DNA from: an uncultured Centipeda sp.
GTDB lineage: Bacteria; Bacillota; Negativicutes; Selenomonadales; Selenomonadaceae
Length of the DNA: 28,679 nucleotides
Direction of reading: 5' to 3'
Assembly (NCBI GenBank): GCA_937925565.1
Contig: CALALM010000376.1
Coordinates: forward strand, 1 to 28,679
Positions 1 through 7,427 of this stretch are shown here, piece by piece. The notes under the pieces were generated by a model, which saw only the letters and a list, made by a program, of their open reading frames with translations, was not told the origin of the DNA and ran no database searches. The position numbers were made by a program, and so were the translations under genes. How positions within the stretch are numbered: the stretch's first letter is position 1; each line of letters starts with the position of its first letter.

Positions 1-36
1 CGTGCCTACGAGTTTACCGCGTGGGAGAAGATGTGA
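1..36 (+). CDS. C-terminal end of an unidentified gene
   Basis: The first 33 bases read in frame as RAYEFTAWEKM and end with TGA at 34-36. A strong terminator hairpin follows 40 bases later, which supports a real gene end rather than a chance open frame. Eleven residues are too few to name a family. Confidence 0.5.
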   Translation, partial: RAYEFTAWEKM

Positions 37-76
37 CCGAAAGATGGTCTGAGAGGATACCCCGATAGGGGGGATG

Positions 77-115
77 AAGGGGCTGCTGCACGTTTGTTTC
101 GTGCAGCAGCCCCTT
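77..115 (+). terminator. Rho-independent-type hairpin
   Basis: A perfect 16-bp stem (77-92 pairs with 100-115, arms beginning AAGGGGCTGCTGC) encloses a 7-base loop. The following TTTCGAAAAAATTTTT is T-rich but interrupted. It ends the gene that enters from the left edge. Its GGGGCTG/CAGCCCC arm core recurs in the hairpin after the ribokinase gene. Confidence 0.8.
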
Positions 116-196
116 TCGAAAAAATTTTTGAGAATATGGGGATGAGTCAGGTGATGGGATTTTATAGCAATCAAATGAGCATAATTGGGAGAAGAG

Positions 197-262
197 ATGA
201 TCCTAGAGATGCATACATCGAAGAATGAGATTGTCCGGTTGTCGGTGGTTCCTTTAAAATGA
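197..262 (+). pseudogene. remnant of a macro-domain gene 5' end
   Basis: A 21-codon frame starts with ATG at 197 and reads MILEMHTSKNEIVRL before ending at TGA 260-262. Twenty consecutive bases (216-235) are identical to 11605-11624, the start of the intact macro-domain gene, and lie in the same reading phase: both give SKNEIV next to a similar MxLE start. The similarity stops after about 40 bases. I read this as a decayed fragment of a second copy, not a functional gene. Confidence 0.5.
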
Positions 263-300
263 ATATGGCACCAAGATATAGAAAAATCTTAAAATTGTGA

Positions 301-329
301 TTTACAAAATTCTTCAGATGTGCTATTAT
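301..329 (+). promoter_or_regulatory. promoter of the ECF/M20/ribokinase operon
   Basis: TTTACA (301-306) and TATTAT (324-329) are separated by exactly 17 bases, and TG at 321-322 makes an extended -10. The predicted start of transcription falls at about 336, directly at the edge of the palindromic operator at 337-352. No other good promoter is visible before the first S-component gene. Confidence 0.75.
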
Positions 330-336
330 TCTTTTA

Positions 337-352
337 GATAAAACGATTTATC
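337..352 (+). promoter_or_regulatory. LacI-family operator O1
   Basis: GATAAAACGATTTATC is a 16-bp palindrome with one mismatched pair and a central CG, the form typical of LacI/GalR-family operators. It lies on the predicted transcription start, where a bound repressor would block initiation. An identical site occurs at 1043-1058. The likely ligand-responsive regulator is the LacI-family gene at 7428-8462 in the same operon; that link is inferred. Confidence 0.75.
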
Positions 353-437
353 AAATAAGAGCACATGGAAAATGATTGAGATAGGTTGTTTTATCGGTAT
401 GCAGAGCAACGTTTTATCAAGATGGGAGTGATGCACT

Positions 438-1019
438 GTGAAAGGTATTGGAAAACTGACTGTCTTTTTGATTCCGGTAGGAATCGCAGTCAATATTGTC
501 GGAGGGCAGATCGCTATCCTGCTGAAGTTGCCGATTTGGCTGGATGGGATCGGAACCATTCTGATTGGAGGTATTTGTGGTCTTGTACCGGGATTGATTG
601 TTGCAGCGATTACACAGATTATCAATGCTATTTCCCTTCCGACGGTTTTGCCCTATATGATCGTCGGATTCGCAATGGCCGCAATGGGGACATATTTTTC
701 GAAGAAAGGCTTTTTTCTTTCCTTCCGAAAGTCTGTATTGCTGGGCGTCCTTGTAGCGATTGTTACGACAGCGATGGCTGTTCCGATGGATGTTATTATC
801 TTTGGTGGCTTTATTGGGACTGGCAACAGCATAGTTGCGGCGGGGCTGATGAGCCTTGGCTTGTCGATTCCTGTTGCGGTGACGATCAGTTCGTTTTCAT
901 TCGGCCTTGTGGATAAGACCTTGAGCGTGCTGGCTTGTTATTTCATTATCAAGAGTATGCCGCTGAATTTCTTGTCCAAACTGCCGATGAGTGAGTATAT
1001 TCTTTCGCGCAAACAGTAA
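438..1019 (+). CDS. ECF transporter S-component (substrate-binding membrane protein)
   Basis: This 193-residue protein is almost entirely hydrophobic, with about five to six membrane segments and Gly/Ala/Pro-rich turns such as GGICGLVPGLIVAAITQI. Size and composition match the S-component of energy-coupling-factor transporters, which captures a vitamin or small metabolite and docks on EcfT/EcfA. The EcfT and two EcfA genes follow directly. GTG at 438 is taken as the start because GGGAG lies nine bases upstream; an ATG at 431 is out of frame. A second, about 90% similar copy follows at 1133. The family resembles riboflavin-type S-components in general fold, but the operon content (amidohydrolases, sugar kinase) argues for another substrate, which cannot be named from sequence. 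Confidence 0.85.
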   Translation: MKGIGKLTVFLIPVGIAVNIVGGQIAILLKLPIWLDGIGTILIGGICGLVPGLIVAAITQIINAISLPTVLPYMIVGFAMAAMGTYFSKKGFFLSFRKSVLLGVLVAIVTTAMAVPMDVIIFGGFIGTGNSIVAAGLMSLGLSIPVAVTISSFSFGLVDKTLSVLACYFIIKSMPLNFLSKLPMSEYILSRKQ

Positions 1020-1042
1020 GGAAAAGATGGTGCATATATTTA

Positions 1043-1058
1043 GATAAAACGATTTATC
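1043..1058 (+). promoter_or_regulatory. LacI-family operator O2
   Basis: This is an exact second copy of the 16-bp palindrome at 337-352; identity extends over 25 bases. Here the symmetry continues outward: GCATATATTT (1032-1041) pairs with AAATATATGC (1059-1068), leaving one unpaired A. It can therefore form a long hairpin in the spacer between the two S-component genes. No convincing -35/-10 pair accompanies it. Confidence 0.7.
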
Positions 1059-1132
1059 AAATATATGCGTCTGTTTTGTAAGAGGCCATGAAAGAAAACA
1101 GTTTGGTTTAGCTTGAAATAGGAGGATACCAC

Positions 1133-1713
1133 ATGAAAGGCGTTGGAAAGCTGACGGCGTTTTTGATTCCAGTGGGAATTGCCGTCAATGTTGTCGGCGG
1201 GCAGATTGCGCTTCTGCTGAAGCTGCCGATTTGGCTGGATGGGATTGGAACCATCCTGATCGGAGGTATTTGTGGACTTGTGCCGGGACTGATTGTTGCG
1301 GCGATCACACAGATCATCAATGCCATTTCGCTTCCGACAGTTTTGCCCTATATGATTGTCGGTTTTGCAATGGCGTTGATGGGGACATATTTCTCAAAGA
1401 GGGGATTCTTCCTTTCCTTCCAGAAAGCCGTCATTCTCGGCATCCTCGTAGCGATCGTTACGACGGTAATGGCTGTGCCAATTGATGTTATCCTGTTTGG
1501 CGGGTTCATGGGAGATGGCAACAGCCTTCTGGCGGCCGGGCTAATGACGATGGTCTGTCGATTCCAGTTGCCGTGGCGGTTAGTTCCTTTACGTTCGGAC
1601 TGGTAGATAAGACGCTGAGCGTTCTGGTCTGCTACTTTATCATTAAGAGCATGCCCTTGAACTTCCTGGCAAAGTTGCCAATGAGCGACTATATTCTCCC
1701 GTCGAAGAAGTGA
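1133..1713 (+). pseudogene. second ECF S-component, frameshifted
   Basis: This is a tandem paralogue of the gene at 438, with ATG at 1133 behind a strong AGGAGG. The frame is open to codon 140, then shifts near 1551-1555: ATG GTC TGT CGA reads MVCRF where the sister gene has the equivalent of MGLSIPVAV. Restoring one base there (ATG GGT CTG TCG) recovers the whole C-terminus, including FGLVDKTLSVL and IIKSMPLNFLAKLP, and ends at TGA 1711-1713. The total is then 193 residues, exactly the sister's length. As written, the product ends at 1606 and lacks the last membrane segments. A recent mutation or a sequencing error are both possible; no slippery site suggests programmed frameshifting. Confidence 0.85.
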
Positions 1714-1770
1714 GCGCGCCGCTGCAGCGTCAAATAAAGCGTTCGATGGTGCTGAGGAGTTGATCTTAGC

Positions 1771-2586
1771 GTGAGAGAGGAGATGAACCGCTTGGACTGG
1801 TCGTTTACAGATGCCTTTCTGCGCCCTCGTATCAAGGGGAATGTGCTGCTCGATATGAATCCGATGAGTAAGGCCAACATTTTAGCGTCACTTACGGTAT
1901 CGGCATTCATTCTGTTTGACATTGTGTACGCATTTATCCTTTCCGGGGTGATGGTATTGCTTGCCGCGTGCGCAGGCCGATTGAAATCTTTTGTTTCGGT
2001 ATATTGGAAAATTGTCGTGTTCTTCGCGTCCTTGTTGTTTCTCGTGCGCGCGGCTTTTACGAACGGTTCTGAGGTGCTCTTTCAACTGGGAGGGATCCAT
2101 GTGACCCCCGAGGGCATTCATCTGGGACTTATATCGGCCGGCCTCGTGATGGCGTTCAGTGGTGCTTTCATCCTTTTCATCAAGACGACGGAGATGGAGG
2201 AACTCGTCTGGGTGCTTGAGCAAAAAGGCATGTCGCATACATTCTCCTACATCGTGCTGTCGGCATTTCAGACGATAATTGATCTGGGCAAATCCGCGCA
2301 GACGATTATGGATTCGCAGAAATGCAGAGGCATCGAGACGGAGGGTGGCATGATGACGAGGGCGAAGGCCTTTATCCCGATTCTCGGTCCACTGGTTCTC
2401 GGTGCGATTTCCAATGCTGAGGAAAAGACGATCGCAATGGACGCGCGAGCGTTCTCGTCGCCGACAAAGCATACGAGTCTGATGTTGCTGAAGGAGCCGC
2501 CACTCGCCGAAAAGCTCGTCGTTTGGGCGTTTGATCTGGCTCTTTTGGTCCTCATAGCTTGGAGGATTTACACATGGATCGGATAG
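1771..2586 (+). CDS. ecfT: ECF transporter transmembrane subunit EcfT
   Basis: This 271-residue membrane protein has roughly five hydrophobic segments and matches the CbiQ/EcfT family, the scaffold that joins the S-component to the ATPases. Two cytoplasmic coupling-helix signatures are recognisable: SQKCRGIE near residue 185 and AMDARAFSS near residue 222, corresponding to the family's two Ala-Arg-Gly motifs in slightly altered form. The GTG at 1771 is preferred because GAGGAG lies 11 bases upstream; an ATG at 1783 has its purine run too close. The gene overlaps the next one by 13 bases, indicating translational coupling. Confidence 0.85.
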   Translation: MREEMNRLDWSFTDAFLRPRIKGNVLLDMNPMSKANILASLTVSAFILFDIVYAFILSGVMVLLAACAGRLKSFVSVYWKIVVFFASLLFLVRAAFTNGSEVLFQLGGIHVTPEGIHLGLISAGLVMAFSGAFILFIKTTEMEELVWVLEQKGMSHTFSYIVLSAFQTIIDLGKSAQTIMDSQKCRGIETEGGMMTRAKAFIPILGPLVLGAISNAEEKTIAMDARAFSSPTKHTSLMLLKEPPLAEKLVVWAFDLALLVLIAWRIYTWIG

Positions 2587-3422
2587 AACTGCAGCATGTG
2601 TCGTTTTCCTATGCCCTGTCGAATAAGAAGGCACTGAACGATGTGTCCTTTACGTTTGAGAAAGGCCGTTTTTACGGTGTGATCGGTGAGAATGGCGGCG
2701 GTAAGACCTCCCTATGTAGTCTGATTCGCGGTCTGATTCCTCATTTCTACAAAGGGGAATTTTCGGGACACGTTCTATATGACGGGACGGATATGTCCGA
2801 GATGGATGTTGATGCACTTTCTGTGGACATTGGATATGTCTTTCAGAACCCCTTTACGCAGATCAGTGGAGTCAAAAAGACGGTGTTTGAAGAGGTCGCA
2901 CTGGGGCTGGAAAATTTGGGCATTCCGCCGAAGGAGATTGTTGAGCGGGTCGTTGCGGTATTGGATCTGCTCGATATAGGTCATCTTGCACAGAACAATC
3001 CGACGGAACTTTCCGGCGGTCAGCGGCAGCGTGTCGCATTTGCCTCAATCATCGTGATGGATCCCGATATTCTCGTCATTGACGAGCCAACGTCGCAGCT
3101 GGATCCAGAAGGCTCACAGCAGATCTTTCGGATCATTGAGCAGCTGAAGAAACGAGATAAGACGATTATTCTCGTGGAGCACAAAATCGATATGATTGCG
3201 GCCTACTGTGATGAGGTTCTTGTTGTTAAAGACGGCAGTATCGTAAAATGCGGGACAACTCAGGAAGTTCTGTCTGATGTTGGGCTTCCTGCACTCGGCG
3301 TGAAGCTGCCGGAGGTTGCGCAGCTGGCATACGAATTGGCAGAGGCTGGGGTTCCGCTGCCCTCTATTCCGATTACAGATGAGGAATGCTGTCGCATGAT
3401 CCGCGAAGGGTGGGGATTCTAA
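2574..3422 (+). CDS. ecfA: ECF transporter ATPase subunit EcfA (canonical)
   Basis: This 282-residue ABC ATPase energises the ECF transporter. Walker A reads GENGGGKTS, the signature LSGGQRQR is intact, Walker B is ILVIDEPTSQLDP and the switch histidine lies in VEHKID. ATG 2574 is chosen over an in-frame TTG at 2559 because GGAGG sits eight bases before it and it begins the usual MDRIELQHVSFSY strand. Its stop overlaps the next start (TAATG), so the two ATPases are probably made in equal amounts as a heterodimer. Confidence 0.9.
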   Translation: MDRIELQHVSFSYALSNKKALNDVSFTFEKGRFYGVIGENGGGKTSLCSLIRGLIPHFYKGEFSGHVLYDGTDMSEMDVDALSVDIGYVFQNPFTQISGVKKTVFEEVALGLENLGIPPKEIVERVVAVLDLLDIGHLAQNNPTELSGGQRQRVAFASIIVMDPDILVIDEPTSQLDPEGSQQIFRIIEQLKKRDKTIILVEHKIDMIAAYCDEVLVVKDGSIVKCGTTQEVLSDVGLPALGVKLPEVAQLAYELAEAGVPLPSIPITDEECCRMIREGWGF

Positions 3423-4243
3423 TGGAAGGTATTGAACTGAAGGATGTTTCGTTCTCCTATCCGAACGGATTCTTGGCAAATGAGCAGCTGAACCTTACCG
3501 TGCGGCCCGGCGAGCGCGTCGCCATTGTTGGACAGAACGGTGCAGGAAAGACGACAGCTGTCAAGATGATGAATGGGCTCAACCGACCGACACAGGGAAA
3601 TGTTCTGGTGGACGGCATCAATACCAAGGATCGGACGACTGCCCAAGTTGCGAGAATGGTGGGGTATGTCTTTCAGAATCCGGATGAGCAGATTTTCAAC
3701 AGTACAGTAGTGAAAGAGATCGAGTATATGCCGCGCTATTTTCACATGGAGGAGGATGAGATCGGGCGGCGCACGGAAGAAGTTCTGCGCCTCACAGGGC
3801 TCGAAGAGTGCAGAGATATGAACCCCTTTGATATTTCCTACTCTACTAGAAAATTTGTAACGATCGCGGCGGTACTTGCGACAAAGCCGCGCTATACGAT
3901 CTGGGATGAGCCCACTGCAGGACAGGATTGCTGGCATATTGCGATCCTGTGCGATATTTTGGACCATCTGCAGCGAGAGAATACGGCGGTCGTTGTCATA
4001 ACGCACGATATGGAGTTCGTTGTCAGTGCGTTTGAGCGTGTTGTTGTCATGGCGAATAAGCATATTATCGCGGACGGGCGGCCGGAGGATATATTCAGCC
4101 GTGATGACATTATCAAAGAGGCACGAATTACGCGACCACAGATTGGAGCGATTGCCCATAAGATCGGGTTAGAGAAAACAATCCTTCATCGCTCGGAATT
4201 CGTGTCCTATCTACTGGAGAGGAGATGTGTCCCGCATGGATAA
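3422..4243 (+). CDS. ECF transporter ATPase subunit EcfA' with degenerate signature
   Basis: This is the second ABC ATPase, 273 residues. Walker A (GQNGAGKTT), Walker B (YTIWDEPTAGQD) and the switch region (VITHDME) are intact, but the place of the LSGGQ signature is taken by ISYSTRKFVTIA. From memory, similarly altered signatures occur in some ECF ATPases ending Walker B in DEPTxGQD, so this is probably a natural asymmetric partner and not a damaged gene. It pairs with the canonical EcfA encoded immediately upstream, giving one composite site with an LSGGQ motif and one without. The start codon overlaps the upstream stop; a longer frame back to 3386 lies inside ecfA and is not needed. Confidence 0.85.
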   Translation: MEGIELKDVSFSYPNGFLANEQLNLTVRPGERVAIVGQNGAGKTTAVKMMNGLNRPTQGNVLVDGINTKDRTTAQVARMVGYVFQNPDEQIFNSTVVKEIEYMPRYFHMEEDEIGRRTEEVLRLTGLEECRDMNPFDISYSTRKFVTIAAVLATKPRYTIWDEPTAGQDCWHIAILCDILDHLQRENTAVVVITHDMEFVVSAFERVVVMANKHIIADGRPEDIFSRDDIIKEARITRPQIGAIAHKIGLEKTILHRSEFVSYLLERRCVPHG

Positions 4244-5498
4244 ACTGATGAAATTCATTGATGCACACGCAGATGAGTATGTGAAGTATCTTGTGGAGTT
4301 GGTGAAGATCGATACGCACGATATAGAGCACGGCATCGGCGGCGGACGTGAAAAAGAGGGACAGCTGTATATGAAGCAGCTGTTTTCCTCCATGGGAGCT
4401 TCTCGTATCGTTGAGGATCCTCTGACGGAAGATGTCATCCTAGCGTGTCGGGAAAAATATCATGAGGGAAATCTCGGTCATGCTTATGATGATCGGTTCA
4501 ATGTCTATGCGGAATTTACCGGCTGCGGATCGAAGAGCATTCTCTTCAACGGTCATATTGATACGATGCCCGTCGGTGATCCAGAGAAATGGGAATACGA
4601 TCCCTATGGCGGCATCATCACGGGCGGACGACTCTATGGCGTCGGTGCCTGTGATATGAAAGCAGGGCTCATGGGAGCGGTCATGGCAGTCAAGGCGATA
4701 CAGGATGCGGGGCTTGAGCTGCCGGGTACGGTCAAATTCGCCTCGGTCTGTGATGAGGAGGGCGGGGGTAACGGCTCTCTCGTTGCGGCGATGCATGGGC
4801 AAAAGGCAGATGCCGTCGTTGTATGTGAGCCTACGGACTATGAACTGGTTGCCGCCCATATGGGATGGGTCTTTTTCAAAATCGAGACAGAGGGTGTTGC
4901 CGTCCACTCGGGTTTGAAGATCGGTGGTGTGAATGCCATCGATAAGACTGTCAAGATTATGCGCTCTCTGGAGGAACTGGAACATCGCTGGCTCCTGACA
5001 CATAAACATATTCTGCTTCCGCCTCCATCGGGGAATGTCGGTGTTATTCAGGGCGGTGAGGCGGGGTCTACGGTTCCGAACTACTGCTGCATACAGCTTT
5101 GCGTGCACTATCTTCCTGGCATGACGTACGATGAGGTCGTCAAGGACTATACGGATACCGTAATGCGCTGTGCAGACGGCGATGAGTGGCTCAGGGAACA
5201 TCGACCGAAGATCAGTATTTATCAGACGGGGAATCCGTTCGAGATGGATTTAGCACATCCTTTTGTCGATGCATTCAAGACTTCCTATGAGCGAGCGATG
5301 GGCGAACCTGTCCGTATTGTCGGCTCTCCTGCCGGGTGCGATTCTCGGACGTGGCGCAATATCGCGGGGTGTCCGACGCTTCAATATGGTCCCGGACGGC
5401 TTGCACAGTGCCATGCAGTGAATGAGTATGTGGAGATCAAGCAATACCTTGATGCCATAAAGATATATGCGAATTTGATAATGAATTATTGTGCATAA
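4236..5498 (+). CDS. M20-family metallopeptidase/amidohydrolase (copy 1)
   Basis: This 420-residue cytoplasmic enzyme belongs to the M20 family (ArgE/DapE/YgeY relatives), which hydrolyses amide bonds with two zinc ions. The metal ligands are visible in order: His in FNGHIDTMPVGD, bridging Asp in GACDMKAG, the catalytic Glu pair in CDEEGGGNG, Glu/Asp in CEPTDYE and the final His in QCHAVNEY. The dimerisation lid contains the usual AVHSG. ATG 4236 is chosen because GGAG lies 11 bases upstream, while GTG 4227 lies almost on it. It overlaps ecfA' by eight bases. No signal peptide is present, so it likely acts on an imported substrate. The exact substrate is unknown. Confidence 0.88.
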   Translation: MDKLMKFIDAHADEYVKYLVELVKIDTHDIEHGIGGGREKEGQLYMKQLFSSMGASRIVEDPLTEDVILACREKYHEGNLGHAYDDRFNVYAEFTGCGSKSILFNGHIDTMPVGDPEKWEYDPYGGIITGGRLYGVGACDMKAGLMGAVMAVKAIQDAGLELPGTVKFASVCDEEGGGNGSLVAAMHGQKADAVVVCEPTDYELVAAHMGWVFFKIETEGVAVHSGLKIGGVNAIDKTVKIMRSLEELEHRWLLTHKHILLPPPSGNVGVIQGGEAGSTVPNYCCIQLCVHYLPGMTYDEVVKDYTDTVMRCADGDEWLREHRPKISIYQTGNPFEMDLAHPFVDAFKTSYERAMGEPVRIVGSPAGCDSRTWRNIAGCPTLQYGPGRLAQCHAVNEYVEIKQYLDAIKIYANLIMNYCA

Positions 5499-5510
5499 GG
5501 AGGAGTTATT

Positions 5511-6257
5511 ATGGAAATGAAGAAAATATTGGTAGCGGGGGAATCGTGGACGAGTTTTACCACCCATGTGAAGGGCTTTGACACCTTTGTGACGAGTGTG
5601 TATGAAGAGGGGATTGAGTTCCTGGCGAAGGCGATTGATAAGGCCGGTTATGAACTCGTCTATCTCCCAGGACAGTATGTTGCGGAACGCTTTCCCCGTA
5701 CAGCAGAGGAACTTTCTGAATACGCATGCGTTGTGCTCTCCGATATCGGCTCGAATACACTGTTGCTTTCGGATGATACTTTTAAGCGCGGTGTCAAAGC
5801 TCCGAACCGCTGCCAGTCGATTGCGGAATATGTTCAAGGGGGCGGCTCCTTCCTCATGGTAGGCGGTTATATGTCGTTCTCCGGTATTGATGGGAAAGCG
5901 CGTTACGGAGAGACCGCAGTTCAGGATATTCTCCCCATTGTTTGTATTCCCGGTGACGACCGCGCAGAACATCCGGAGGGCATCACTCCGCAGGTTGTGG
6001 CTCCGCATCCGGCATTGGCTTCCCTGCCAAATCCGTGGCCGCATTTCCTTGGGTACAACAAGGTCCTTCCGCGTGAGGGATGTGACGTTCCCATTACGAT
6101 CGGTGGAGACCCTCTGGTCGCATTCGGACAGTTCGGGAAGGGGAAGACGGCCGTCTTTACCTCGGACTGCGCGCCGCACTGGGGGCCGCAGGAATTCCTT
6201 GCATGGGAAGGCTATAATATGCTCTGGAAGGGAATCTTTGACTATCTGACAAATTGA
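5511..6257 (+). CDS. GATase1-like (class I glutamine amidotransferase fold) protein
   Basis: This is a 248-residue soluble protein of the GATase1-like (former DUF1355) family. Recognisable pieces are VVLSDIGSNTLLL near residues 75-87, APNRCQSIAEYVQGGGSFLMVGGYMSF and FGKGKTAVFTSDCAPHW near the C-terminus. The fold is that of class I glutamine amidotransferases, but the position of the nucleophile elbow reads SDIGSN, with no cysteine, so ordinary glutaminase chemistry is doubtful. AAGGAGG precedes the ATG and the gene lies between the two M20 hydrolases, suggesting a shared pathway. Its function is unknown; a binding or isomerising role on the imported compound is only a guess. Confidence 0.75.
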   Translation: MEMKKILVAGESWTSFTTHVKGFDTFVTSVYEEGIEFLAKAIDKAGYELVYLPGQYVAERFPRTAEELSEYACVVLSDIGSNTLLLSDDTFKRGVKAPNRCQSIAEYVQGGGSFLMVGGYMSFSGIDGKARYGETAVQDILPIVCIPGDDRAEHPEGITPQVVAPHPALASLPNPWPHFLGYNKVLPREGCDVPITIGGDPLVAFGQFGKGKTAVFTSDCAPHWGPQEFLAWEGYNMLWKGIFDYLTN

Positions 6258-6271
6258 GAGAGGCAAAAACG

Positions 6272-7417
6272 ATGGATCGTGATGAGGCACTGTCCGTCCT
6301 AAAGATGCTTGTCGAAACCAATACGACAAATCCACCGGGCAATGAACAACGGCTCGCTGAAAAAATCAAGGGACTTTTGGACGGCAGTGTTGCTGAGAGT
6401 TATATCGTACCCTGCGGAGAGGACAGAGCCAGTCTTGTTTCCAAGATTGTTGGTACGGGGAAGGAACCTCCCTTGATTCTCTGCGGTCATATGGATACAG
6501 TTCCGTTCGGTGATCCGGAGCGTTGGTCATTCCCGCCCGATCAGCTCACGCAGAAGGGAGATCTCCTGTACGGTCGCGGAACGAGCGATATGAAGAGCGG
6601 TCTCGCAGCAATGCTCTGCGCATTTCGCACCGCTGCACGGCGGGAAGAGTCGCCCAGAGGAGATATCTACCTCGCATTGACGGCGGATGAAGAGTCGTCA
6701 GGACTCGGAGCTGAGACGATTGCGGCGGAGCTCCCGCTCCAAGGCGGTATTCTATATATTGCAGAGCCGACGGATAATGCGATCGGTATATGCTCCAAGG
6801 GGTCGCTGTGGGTCAGACTCAATGTACAGGGGCAGACGGCACATGGTGCCTATCCTGAGAAAGGCGTCAATGCTGTTGATGCTGCTTATGAAGCGTACAC
6901 AAATATACGCAAATATGTTGAGGGGGTTCATCATGCACTGCTCGGGCACGCGACCTGCACGCTTTCGGGAATTTCCGGCGGTGTAAAGGAGAATATGGTA
7001 GCGGATCGGTGTACGATGACACTTGATATTCGAACGACGCCGAATCTGTCGAACCAAGATGCTCTGCAGCAGATAAAGCGCATCTGCTGCGAGGTCTGTG
7101 GGGGGCACACAGGTGCTGTTATAAGCCTTGATGTCCTAAACGATCGGAGTCCCGTGTCGATCGACCCAGAGGTATCTGCCGTCCAATCCCTCCGGAAAAT
7201 AGTGCATAAATGCACGGGGGTAATGCCTATGCATAAGGGAATTAAGTTTTTTTCGGATGCATCGATCTTCATTCGTCACTGCTCGAAACTTCAATGCATT
7301 CAGTTCGGCCCTGGACGGGATGATTGCGCACACATTGCGGATGAGTTCGTTGAGACGAACAAATATCTTGCTGCCGTTGTTTGCTATGACGAATTGCTGC
7401 GTGCGTATTTTGACTAA
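6272..7417 (+). CDS. M20-family metallopeptidase/amidohydrolase (copy 2)
   Basis: This 381-residue ArgE/DapE-type enzyme is only distantly similar to the M20 gene at 4236. Ligands are seen in LCGHMDTVPFGD, RGTSDMKSG, TADEESSGLG, IAEPTDNA and DCAHIADEFV, and the lid has TAHGAYP. ATG 6272 is chosen because GAGAGG sits eight bases upstream; an in-frame TTG at 6254 overlaps the previous stop. The protein is cytoplasmic, with no signal peptide. Two different M20 enzymes in one operon suggest two successive amide cleavages, or two related substrates. Confidence 0.87.
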   Translation: MDRDEALSVLKMLVETNTTNPPGNEQRLAEKIKGLLDGSVAESYIVPCGEDRASLVSKIVGTGKEPPLILCGHMDTVPFGDPERWSFPPDQLTQKGDLLYGRGTSDMKSGLAAMLCAFRTAARREESPRGDIYLALTADEESSGLGAETIAAELPLQGGILYIAEPTDNAIGICSKGSLWVRLNVQGQTAHGAYPEKGVNAVDAAYEAYTNIRKYVEGVHHALLGHATCTLSGISGGVKENMVADRCTMTLDIRTTPNLSNQDALQQIKRICCEVCGGHTGAVISLDVLNDRSPVSIDPEVSAVQSLRKIVHKCTGVMPMHKGIKFFSDASIFIRHCSKLQCIQFGPGRDDCAHIADEFVETNKYLAAVVCYDELLRAYFD

Positions 7418-7427
7418 GGATTGGAAG

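Noticed and set aside
1544..1560. Programmed frameshift in the second S-component
   Set aside because: There is no slippery heptamer and no downstream structure at the site, and the sister gene has no such shift. A one-base deletion explains it fully.
1888..2634. Long open frame on the minus strand across ecfT
   Set aside because: It lies fully over a well-supported membrane-protein gene, has no family similarity, and its composition is that of an antisense shadow. The same holds for 5250-6335 and 16451-17398.
7257..7427. Longer N-terminus of the LacI-family regulator
   Set aside because: This stretch overlaps the end of the M20 gene in another frame. The family's normal start with a ribosome binding site is at 7428.
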